In this document: positions 27,427 to 37,177 of the stretch, piece after piece
Position numbering within the stretch: the first letter of the stretch is position 1
Layout: every line of letters starts with the position of its first letter
Assembly (NCBI GenBank): GCA_030549495.1
Contig: JAUIRK010000227.1
Span: 1-64,000 of the forward strand
Length of the DNA: 64,000 bases
Origin: Nectonema munidae
Lineage: Eukaryota; Nematomorpha; Nectonematoida; Nectonematidae
Direction: 5' to 3'
Program-made: the position numbers and the translations under genes
Notes under the pieces: generated by a model
Told to the model about the DNA's origin: nothing
The model's input: only the letters and a program-made list of their open reading frames with translations
Databases searched by the model: none

Positions 27427-27579
27427 CATGTTTCACTCATCATACTGCCTCCTGAATACTACCTTGTCATTAGGCTTAAAACACACAAAACCAACACAAA
27501 CAGATGACTTATAGATGATACTAACTCTATTGCAATTATTTAAGCATAGTGTTATTTAACCATCTTAGTTAAATTTTTC
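27427..27579. repeat. Dispersed repeat, copy 1 (partner at 43,353-43,562)
   Basis: About 150 bp starting CATGTTTCACTCAT and ending ACCATCTTAGTTA match 43,353-43,562 in the same orientation. Shared landmarks include AACACAAACAGATGACTTAT. The second copy has about 55 extra bases near its end. The family is not recognised. The second copy lies just before a MULE transposase fossil, so this could be part of that element. Confidence 0.7.
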
Positions 27580-28057
27580 AGTGTTCATTTCCCGAAAATA
27601 AAATTTCCCCAAAATTTTTAATAAAAAGTTTTAAAAAAGACTAGTACTACATCATGTATTATTGTCACTTTAGATTCGTCCTATTTTACTTTAAGTACAT
27701 ATTTTTTCACATTAAGTTATTGTAAAAAAACAAAATGAAAGTAAAAAAAGGACGATCTTTAATTAAAAAAGGAGAACTTGAGTAAAAAAGGATGAACTTG
27801 ATGTAAAAATGCTATATCATCTTACAGTAATATTGATTTTTACATCTTGTGTCTGTTGAATTTCGCTTCAAGCATGCATACATGTGATATATAAAAAAGA
27901 GTACAAATATAGGATACAATTTATATCATAACGATAAAATCAAAGATATATTTATTACGAATTTTCAAACTTGAAAGATAAAAAAATTTATTCTATTCAA
28001 CTAATAATAATAGTGTCACTATTGATCTTGGTAAAGTTATTTCTTCACTTTCATAGC

Positions 28058-28247
28058 CTATGATTTGCATACACTTGGCTTTAGATATAAATTGAGAGAC
28101 TTTGTCAAATAAGAAAGGACATCTCTGATTTGGGTATAGCTTTCTTTCAATTCTGATGAATTTCCTTCACTTTCCATTTGACTCAGACCAACTTTTATTT
28201 TTATTTCTTCATGGAAAAATTCTAAAACCTCCCCGATATTTGTTTTT
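28058..28247 (-). CDS. Possible terminal exon of an unknown host gene
   Basis: On the minus strand the sequence TTACCTTCTACAG, a good pyrimidine-rich splice acceptor, ends at 28,248. From 28,247 an open frame of about 63 codons runs to TAG at 28,058-28,060. It reads KTNIGEVLEFFHEEIKIKVG and continues LSQMESEGNSSELKESYTQI, then RDVLSYLTKSLNLYLKPSVC. Charged, helix-forming residues dominate, unlike the low-complexity chance frames nearby. An in-frame stop lies just upstream of the acceptor, so splicing would be required. No family is recognised and no upstream exon was found before the Helitron DNA begins at 28,480. A transposon-derived fragment is an alternative. Confidence 0.35.
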
Positions 28248-28479
28248 CTGTAGAAGGTAATGAACTGCTAAGTCTTAAAATAGTATGTATGATTTACAAA
28301 AACAATGATATATAAATAAAAATACCCGTTATGCCAACATTCACAGTGGTTGTTTGTTCTAATCTTCCTATTATACACATTCCAAACCTTTGGTTCTAAG
28401 CATTTCAGCCAAGTTTTTTCAAAAGTTTTACAAATCATGCATACAAAGAGTATTCATTGTCACGATTTTCAATGGTTTA

Positions 28480-28943
28480 TTCGCTCGAAACATAGGATTC
28501 TGGGTAATGTGTATTTTGAGTTGCTAATTCAAATTCGCTTCGCTCGAAACGACCACGGGACCGGCTTTTTTTTTATTGTTTAGGCTACGATCGAAACATA
28601 GGATTCTGAGTAGTGTGTATTTTGATTTGCTAATAGTGTTATATGGTATGGTGATGAGTTTTTAGAATAATTGTATCTTTTCTGTGTATTTTTCTATTAC
28701 ACCATATAAAAATACACAGAAAAGATATTTCAACCAATCAGAATGCTTCAAGAGACACTCAGACTACAGATATATGAACTCATCACACATATAAAACATA
28801 TAAATAATTTCAACCAATCAGAATGCTTCAATAGACAAACACAAAAATAAACTCATCACACCATATAAAAATACACATAAAACATATATATAAATAATTT
28901 CAACCAATCAAAATGCTTCCAGCGACAGACAGACGCTAGCTTA
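28480..28943 (-). mobile_element. Non-autonomous Helitron, minus strand, 3' end incomplete
   Basis: In minus orientation it begins with the family's 5' leader (GCTAGC, TGTCTG, then GGAAGCATTTTGATTGG) near 28,943. It carries repeated GAAGCATTCTGATTGG words and ends in the tail with GGGACCGG and AACATAGGATTCTGGG near 28,480, without the usual final CTAG. It has no coding capacity. Its 5' end is fused to the next element, which faces the other way. Confidence 0.85.
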
Positions 28944-30023
28944 TCTATATTATAATAAGCTAGCGTCTGTGTGTGTGTCTGTCGCTGGAAGCATTTTGAT
29001 TGGTTGAAATTATTTATATATCTTTTGTGTGTATTTTTATATGTGTGATGAATTTCTATATGTGTATGTGTTTGAAGCATTCTGATTGGTTGAAATTATT
29101 TATATATGTTTTGTGTATATATGTGTTTGAAGCATTCTGATTGGTTGAAATACCTTTTGTATGTATTTTATATGGTGTAATAGAAAAATACACAGAAAAG
29201 GTACAAATATTCTAAAAACTGATCACCATACCATATAACACTATTAGCAAATCAAAATATACATTACCCAGAATCCTATGTTTCGAGCGCAGCCTAAACA
29301 AAAAAAAAACTAGCCGGTCCCGTGGTCGTTTCGAGCGAAGCGAATTTGAATTAGCAACTCAATATACACATTACCCAGAATCCTATGTTTCGAGCGCAGC
29401 CTAAACAAAAAAACTAGCCTGTCCCGTGGTCTTTTTGAGCGAAGCGAATTTGAATTAGCAACTCAATATACACACTACCCAGAATCCTATGTTTCGAGCG
29501 CAGCGAGAAACACTGTTTCGAGCGAAGCGAGAAACGACCACGGGACAGGCTAGTTTTTTTGTTTAGGCTGCGCTCGAAACATAGGATTCTGGGTAATGTG
29601 TATATTGAGTTGCTAATTCAAATTCGCTTCGCTCGAAACGACCACGGGACCGGCTAGTTTTTTTTTTGTTTAGGCTGCGCTCGAAACATAGGATTCTGGG
29701 TAATGTATATTTTGATTTGCTAATAGTGTTATATGGTATGGTGATCAGTTTTTAGAATATTTGTACCTTTTCTGTGTATTTTTCTATTACACCATATAAA
29801 ATACATACAAAAGGTATTTCAACCAATCAGAATGCTTCAAACACATATATACACAAAACATATATAAATAATTTCAACCAATCAGAATGCTTCAAACACA
29901 TACACATATAGAAATTCATCACACATATAAAAATACACACAAAAGATATATAAATAATTTCAACCAATCAAAATGCTTCCAGCGACACACACACACACAG
30001 ACGCTAGCTTATTATAATATAGA
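28944..30023. mobile_element. Near-perfect 1.08-kb palindrome of two tail-to-tail Helitrons
   Basis: Both outer ends are the Helitron 5' terminus TCTATATTATAATAAGCTAG, one on each strand (28,944 on plus, 30,023 on minus). The two arms, about 490 bp each, match almost base for base around a centre near 29,483; a middle of about 100 bp (29,431-29,535) is unpaired. Each arm contains the 5' leader with its CCAAT-box words, TATGGTGTAATAG, and two rounds of the 3' tail. No open frame is meaningful. Confidence 0.93.
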
Positions 30024-30214
30024 TAAGCTAGCGTCTATGTGTGTGTCGCTGGAAGCATTTTGATTGGTTGAAATTATTTATATATTTTGTGTGTATTTTT
30101 TATATGGTGTGATGAGTTTGTATGTGTGTATGTGTTCGAAGCATTCTGATTGGTTGAAATTATTTATTTATGTTTTTTGTATGTATGTGTTTGAACCATT
30201 CTGATTGGTTTAAA
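30024..30214 (+). mobile_element. Helitron 5' fragment
   Basis: It starts within the 5' end (TAAGCTAGCGTC) and keeps two leader subrepeats with GATTGGTTGAAA, then ends at TTTAAA where the next copy begins. The 3' tail is missing. Confidence 0.8.
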
Positions 30215-30708
30215 TCTATATTATAATAAGCTAGCGTCTGTGTGTGTGTCTGTCGCTGGAAGCATTCTGATTGGTTGAATTTATTTATATATGTGTTTTG
30301 TGTGTATTTTTATATGGTGTGATGAGTTTAAATTTGTGTATGTGTTTGAAGCATTCTAATTGGTTGAAATTATTTATATGTTTTATGGGTATTTTTATAT
30401 GTGTGATGAGTTCATATATCTGTAGTGTAAGTGTATCTTTAAGCATTCTGATTGGTTGAAATATCTTTTGTATGTATTTTTATATGGTGTAATAGAAAAA
30501 TACACAGAAAAGATACAATTATTCTAAAAACTGACCACCACACCATATAACACTATTAGCAACTCAAAATACACATTACCCAGAATACTATGTTTCGAGA
30601 GCAGCCTAAACAAAAAAACTAGCCGGTTCCGTTGTCGTTTCGAGCGAAGCGAATTTTAATTAGCAACTCAATATACACACTACCCAGAATCCTATGGAGC
30701 TAGGATTA
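30215..30708 (+). mobile_element. Non-autonomous Helitron with altered 3' end
   Basis: The 5' terminus TCTATATTATAATAAGC is intact. Three leader subrepeats spaced by about 90 bp are followed by TATGGTGTAATAG and the tail, but the last part of the tail is replaced by GAGCTAGGATTA before the next 5' end. The same unit, with the same 5' flank and the same odd 3' end, recurs at 32,326-32,823, so the two are copies of one segment. Confidence 0.88.
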
Positions 30709-31207
30709 TCTATATTATAATAAGCTAGCGTCTGTGTGTGTGTGTGTCTGTCGCTGGAAGCATTCTGATTGGTTGAATTTATTATATGTTTTGTCTGTAT
30801 TTTTATATGTGTGATGAGTTTATATGTGTGTATGTGTTTGAAGCATTCTGATTGGTTGAAATTATTTATATGTGTGATGAGTTCATATATATGTAGTCTG
30901 AGTGTCGCTTGAAGCATTCTGATTGGTTGAAATATCTTTTGTATGTATTTTTATATGGTGTAATAGAAAAATACACAGAAAAGATACAAATATTCTAAAA
31001 ACTCATCACCATACCATATAACACTATTAGCAACTCAAAATACACACTACCAAGAATCCCATTGTTCGAGCGCAGCCTAAACAAAAAAAAACTAGCCGGT
31101 CCCGTGGTCGTTTCAAGCGAAGCGAATTTTAATTAGCAACTCAATATACACACTACCCAGAATCCTATGTTTCGAGCGCAGCGAGAAACGACCACGGGAC
31201 CGGCTAG
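30709..31207 (+). mobile_element. Non-autonomous Helitron, complete ends (499 bp)
   Basis: It runs from TCTATATTATAATAAGC to the canonical 3' end GGGACCGGCTAG. The tail holds the inverted pair CTAGCCGGTCCCGTGG and CCACGGGACCGGCTAG. No coding region. The next element begins at the very next base. Confidence 0.93.
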
Positions 31208-31733
31208 TCTATATTATAATAAGCTAGCGTGTGTGTGTGTGTGTCTGTCGCTGGAAGCATTCTCATTGGTTGAAATTATTTATATATATGTTTTGTGTGT
31301 ATTTTTATATGGTGTGATGAGTTTTTATGTGTGAATGTCGCTTGAAGTATTCTGATTGGTTGAAATTATTCATATGTTTTGTGTGTGTGTTTTTATATGT
31401 GTGATGAGTTCATATATCTGTAGTCTGAGTGTCGCTTGAAGCATTCTGATTGGTTGAAATATCTTTTGTATGTATTTTTATATGGTGTAATAGAAAAATA
31501 CACAGAAAAGATATAATTATTCTAAAAACTGACCACCACACCATATAACACTATTAGCAACTCAAAATACACATTACCCAGAATCCTATGTTTCGAGCGT
31601 AGCCTAAACAAAAAAAACTAGCCGGTCCCGTGGTCGTTTTGAGCGAAGCGAATTTGAATTAGCAACTCAATATACACACTACCCAGAATCCTATGTTTCG
31701 AGCGAAGCGAGAAACGACCACGGAACCGGCTAG
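31208..31733 (+). mobile_element. Non-autonomous Helitron, complete ends (526 bp)
   Basis: It begins directly after the preceding copy's CTAG and ends in CTAG at 31,730-31,733. Leader subrepeats with GATTGGTTGAAAT and GTTTTGTGTGTAT are followed by the tail; the inverted arms lie at 31,617-31,639 and 31,712-31,734 with one mismatch. No coding region. Confidence 0.93.
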
Positions 31734-32119
31734 TCTATATTATAATAAGCTAGCGTCTGTGTGTGTGTCGCTGGAAGCATTCTCATTGGTTGAAATTATT
31801 TATATATATGTTTTGTGTGTATTTTTATATGGTGTGATAAGTTTATATGTGCGTATGTGTTTGAAGCATTCTGATTGGTTGAAATTATTATATGTTTTAT
31901 GTGTATTTTTATATGTGTGATGAGTTCATATACCTGTAGTGTGAGTGTCGCTTGAAGCATTCTGATTGGTTGAAATACCTTTTGTATCTATTTTAAAAAA
32001 AAACTAGCCGGTCCCGTGGTCGTTTTGAGTGAAGCGAATTTGAATTAGCAACTCAATATACACACTACCCAGAATCCTATGTTTCGAGCGAAGCGAGAAA
32101 CGACCACGGAACCGGCTAG
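31734..32119 (+). mobile_element. Short non-autonomous Helitron (386 bp)
   Basis: Its first base follows the previous copy's CTAG and it ends in CTAG at 32,116-32,119. The middle segment with TATGGTGTAATAG and the first round of the tail is deleted, so that the leader is joined near 31,990 to AAAAACTAGCCGG. Confidence 0.92.
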
Positions 32120-32325
32120 TCTATATTATAATAAGCTAGCGTCTGTGTGTGTGTCGCTGGAAGCATTCTCATTGGTTGAAATTATTTATATATGTGTTTT
32201 GTGTGTATTTTTATATGGTGTGATGAGTTTATATGTGTGTATGTGTTTGAAGCATTCTGATTGGTTGAAATTATTTATTTATGTTTTTTGTATGTATGTG
32301 TTTGAACCATTCTGATTGGTTTAAA
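32120..32325 (+). mobile_element. Helitron 5' fragment (206 bp)
   Basis: It begins exactly after the preceding CTAG with TCTATATTATAATAAGC, keeps two leader subrepeats, and stops at TTTAAA where the next 5' end starts. No 3' tail. Confidence 0.88.
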
Positions 32326-32823
32326 TCTATATTATAATAAGCTAGCGTCTGTGTGTGTGTCTGTCGCTGGAAGCATTCTGATTTGTTGAATTTATTTATA
32401 TATGTGTTTTGTGTGTATTTTTATATGGTGTGATGAGTTTATATGTGTGTATGTGTTTGAAGCATTCTGATTGGTTGAAATTATTTATATGTTTTGTTTG
32501 TATTTTTATATGTGTGATGAGTTCATATATCTGTAGTGTGAGTGTCTCTTGAAGCATTCTGATTGGTTGAAATATCTTTTGTATGTATTTTTATATGGTG
32601 TAATAGAAAAATACACAGAAAAGATACAATTATTCTAAAAACTGACCACCACACCATATAACACTATTAGCAACTCAAAATACACATTACCCAGAATCCT
32701 ATGTTTCGAGAGCAGCCTAAACAAAAAAACTAGCCGGTTCCGTTGTCGTTTCGAGCGAAGCGAATTTTAATTAGCAACTCAATATACACACTACCCAGAA
32801 TCCTATGTTTCGAGCTAGGATTA
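32326..32823 (+). mobile_element. Non-autonomous Helitron, duplicate of 30,215-30,708
   Basis: It has the same structure and the same altered 3' end (GAGCTAGGATTA) as the copy at 30,215. The first CCAAT word is changed here to GATTTGTTG. Leader subrepeats start at about 32,370, 32,459 and 32,551, giving spacings of 89 and 92 bp. Confidence 0.88.
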
Positions 32824-35800
32824 TCTATATTATAATAAGCTAGCGTCTGTGTGTCTGTCTGTGTGTCGCTGGAAGCATTCTGATTGGTTGAAATTATTTA
32901 TATATGTGTTTTATGTGTATTTTTATATGGTGTGATGAGTTTATATGTGTGTATGTGTTTGAAGCATTCTGATTGGTTGAAATTATTTATTTATGTTTTT
33001 TGTATGTATGTGTTTGAACCATTCTGATTGGTTTAAATTATTTATATGTTTTGTGTGTATTTATTTAGTGTGATTATGACTCACCACTAAACCATATATC
33101 ACTATTAGCAACTCATCACGCCATATAAAAATACACACAAAACATAATAAATTCAACCATTCAAAATGCTTCCAGAGACAGACAGACACAAAACATATAA
33201 ATAAATGATTTCAATCAATCAGAATGCTTCAATTTTTTTTGCTGTTGATATCACAAACAAATTTTCTATTCATTATTACAATTTTCTAATTGCATATCGC
33301 CCCACAATGGATTCTAATACAACCAAAAAAAACTTGAATAAAGCTCATGCTAATTCCAAACCTACCAACAACATTTCTCGGGATATCAACTATATAAATC
33401 ATCTAACCCAAACCATAAATATTTTTACTAATGATACTAATGTAACACCTCATGATCTTTATTATGACTACAATAAGCAAGGCTCTTCTAAAAATTTTTA
33501 TACAAATCATCTCTATAACAATGATGACCAAGGGTCTTCAAAAAATTTTTATACAAATGATCACTATAACAACAACAACCAAGGGTCTTCTAAAAAATTT
33601 TTTACAACTGATCATGCTAACTCTAAAAATCATAATATTAATAACCACAAAAAAAGAAAAAGAGATAGCGAAACTATAACAAATATATTTTCCATAACTT
33701 ATACCGATCAAAATTTTGGAATCAACAAAAAAATTCATAAACAAGAAGATGTTATGCGTAAAAAAGTAAAGCGTGCAAATGAGACTCTACAAGAAACCGA
33801 AGAACGTAGGTACAAAGATAATTTAGGTCAACAACGAAAGCGTGCAAATGAAACTGCACAACAAACCGAAGAACGTAGGCACAAGAATACTTTAGGTCAA
33901 AAACGAAAGCGTGCAAATGAGACTTCATAACAAACCGAAGAACGTACATATTTCAATGCACTGCGCCAAAGAATTAACAGATTTAATAATACAAATACTC
34001 CAAGTTCCCTTAATTCCGCAAGAATAAACAATCAAAATATTTTACCTGATTTGCATTATTTAGGTCAGTTTAACATTCTTTGTCCACATTGTCGTGCAAT
34101 CAAATTTCAAACAGAATCATTCAAGTTTTGTGTTAACGGAAAAGTAACACTACCAAATCTTGAAGATTTTCCACAAGAACTAAAAGACTTATATTTAAGT
34201 GATTCTCCTAGAGCAAGACATTTCCGTAAAAACATAAGAATCTATAATAATGCTTTTTGTTTTGCAAGTTTACAAGCAAATATACGTACACCACCTGGAA
34301 GTGGTACTCTATGTTTCAGGATTTCTGGACAAATGTATCATAGGTATGGTTCCCTGCATCCTGTTGAAAATCAAACACCCAATTTCAGTCAATTATATAT
34401 TATTGAGCCAGCAACTGCATTTGAATATGAGAATGGCTAATCCATCCAATTTTACATGTAAAAGAGATGTTATCGAAATAATTCAGAATGTATTAAACAG
34501 AGTTTCGCCATATGCTGCGGCATATAGGCATATGGCCGATGTTGAAAAAGAACAAGAAGAAATTGCAAAACAAGAGAACCGTTTACCATCAATAATAACA
34601 ATGGTAATGCGTGAAGGTAATGACAGAAGAAGATATAATGCTCCTCTACACGAAGAAGTTGCCGCAATTTTCACCAGTAATGATGGTGCCCCTCCACTTA
34701 ATAACCAAATTGTTGTATATCCCCATAATCAACCTCTTAGACACATTCCATATATTTCTGCAAACATTGATTCAATGATTTACCCACTAATTTTTCTAAG
34801 AGGCCAAGCTGGATGGGACCCAAATCTTAATCATTTTCCACAACATTCAACTCCCGTCCGCAATAGACTGACACAATTAGAATATTATGTTTATAGACTT
34901 GCTTTTAGAAATGATTTTTCTGCTTTGCATTTAGCAGGTAAATTATTTCAACAATTTTTGCTTGATGCCTATGTCAAAGTTGAAGGTCAACGCCTTTCTT
35001 TTATTCGAAATAATCAAAGGCAACTTATAGCAGAAACATATCAAGGTTTGGTCGACCATCTTCAAAGTACTGCTAATGATCGTAATTTACGCGCCGGTAA
35101 TATTGTAATTCTTCCATCCACTTTTCAGGGGTCTTCACGCCAAATGCATCAATTATATCTTGATGCAATGGCACTTGTAGCTAAAAATGGAAAACCAGAT
35201 CTTTTTTTAACATTTACATGCAATCCAAAATGGCCAGAAATTGTTGAAAATTTATTGCCAGATCAAACACCTTCAGATAGACTCGACTTGGTTTCACGCG
35301 TTTTCAAATTAAAAGTTGAAGCATTAAAGAATGACTTAAAGAATGGTGTTCTTGGTATTATTTGTGGCCACGTGGATGCTATTGAGTTCCAAAAAAGAGG
35401 ACTTCCTCATGTTCACATGCTCTTACATCTAAGTAATAATTCTAAATTGTATAATGCAGACCACATTGACACCCTCTTTTCAGCACAAATTCCTGATCCT
35501 GAAGAAAACCCAGAACTATATGAAATAATTAAATCTTGCATGATCCATGGTCCATGTGGACATTTGAACAATTCATCACAATGTATGCAAGATAGAACTT
35601 GCATTAAAGACTATCCTAAACAATTTAATCAGAGCACTATCCTTAATAATAATGGCTATCCTTTATATTTTAGACCTGACAACGGCCGCACAGTCACTAT
35701 CAGAAATGTTGAATTAGATAACAGATGGGTTGTCCCTTATAACCCTTTTCTATGTAAAAAATACAGCGCGCATATAAATTTAGAGGCCTGCGTTAGTATC

Positions 35801-36812
35801 AAAAGTGTTAAATATCTTTACAAATATGTCTACAAAGGCCATGACACAGCTCATGTTGAAATTAATGAACGCATTGATCATGATGAAATTAAAACATATT
35901 TAGATGCCAGATATGTTTCTCCTCCTGAAGCATCCTGGCGCTTATTTACATTCCCCATGCATACGCAAAGCCATAATATTATTAGACTCCCATTACATCT
36001 TCCTAATCAGCAAACAATTTATTTTAGAGAAGGCGAAGAAAATCCTGCCCTTTCTAGGGCCCATCATACAATGTTAATTGCTTGGTTCTACCTAAATCAA
36101 AATGATGAAAACGCCAGGCAGTACTTATACACCGATATTCCTTATCATTATGTCTTCAAAAGTTCGGAAAAATATGGGTAATTAGACAGAGGGGGGCTGA
36201 GAAAGTAGTAAGTAGGATGTATAACGCCAGTATTAGAGAGGGTGAGCGATACTTTCTACGCATTCTTCTTTTGCACGTACCTGGTGCCACATCTTATGAG
36301 TATTTAAAAACATATGGAACTTTATATTCAACTTTTAGGGAAGCATGTATTGCACGTAATTTATTAGTAGATGACAGTTTATGGGTTCGCACAATGACAG
36401 AATTAGTTGAAACGGCATCTCCTTCACAAATAAGAACTTCATTTTCTTTTATTTTAATTCATGGTGAGCGAAGTAATCCTTCTCATTTGTGGCAAACCTT
36501 TCGTTACGATATGATAGAGGATTATCTCCAGTATGATTCGGATTTTAAAGCTGAACAATCTGCACTTGCAGAAATTCAAAGTATTCTCGAACAATTTGGT
36601 AAGACACTTATTGATTTTGGACTTCCAGAATTGAAAGAAACATTAATTGAAGATCCACCCAATATCCAACAAGCTAGACAAGAAGCTTCTAATTTAAGAA
36701 ATATGCTTATCCCAGAACAGATTTCGGTTGCCGATTCAGTAATTGGTTCATTAGAAAAAAATGACAAATCTTCAGCTAAAGTTTTTTTATTGATGGTCCA
36801 GGCTTTATTGAG
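32824..36812 (+). mobile_element. Long Helitron copy E1, plus strand, 3' truncated
   Basis: The 5' terminus lies at 32,824. The leader runs to about 33,240 and the RepHel coding region follows. At about 36,800, just after the start of the helicase domain, the sequence switches into an inverted Helitron tail belonging to the neighbouring minus-strand copy. E1 therefore has no helicase and no 3' end of its own. Confidence 0.9.
33307..36800 (+). pseudogene. Broken Helitron Rep protein (E1), helicase missing
   Basis: The family start is taken as the ATG at 33,307 (MDSNTTKKNLN), because this Met is kept in every copy while the residues before it vary. The N-terminal part has three 17-residue repeats of the QGSSKNFYTN type and three 23-residue KRANET repeats, then a stop at 33,928-33,930. 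After it come the CPHC finger (about 34,080), the Rep nuclease with RGLPHVHMLLHL (about 35,397) and the YLYKYVYKG motif (about 35,815). One extra base near 34,420 and one missing base near 36,170 change the frame. The frame is lost again near 36,785, in the FFIDGPG segment ahead of the helicase Walker A motif. At most it could make separate N-terminal and Rep pieces; the long open piece is 34,250-36,181. Confidence 0.9.
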
Positions 36813-37177
36813 GGTAGTGTGTATATTGAGTTGCTAATTCAAATTCGCTTCGCTCAAAACGACCACGGGACCGGCTAGTTTTTATTGTTTAGGCTACGCT
36901 CGAAACATAGGATTCTTGTAGTGTGTATTTTGAGTTGCTAATAGTGTTATATGGTATGGTAATCAGTTTTTAGAATATTTGTACCTTTTCTGTGTATTTT
37001 TTTATTACACCATATAAAAAAAATATATTTCAACCAATCAGAATGCTTCTAGCACATACACACATATAAACTCATCACACATATAAAAATACACATCAAA
37101 CACATATATAAATAAATTCAACCAATCAAAATGCTTCCAGCGACACACACACAGACGCTAGCTTATTATAATATAGA
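36813..37177 (-). mobile_element. Short non-autonomous Helitron, minus strand
   Basis: Its 5' end (TCTATATT on minus) is at 37,177. One leader subrepeat is followed by TATGGTGTAATAA and the tail with CTAGCCGGTCCCG. The last 50 bp or so of the tail are missing where it meets copy E1 tail to tail near 36,812. Confidence 0.85.

Noticed and set aside
28350-32315. Short plus- and minus-strand open frames through the small Helitron cluster (for example 28,856-29,080, 30,271-30,459, 31,693-31,920)
   Set aside because: They read through GT-rich leader and tail repeats, give low-complexity peptides such as VLCVFLYG, and change with every repeat variant. They are non-coding DNA that happens to be open.
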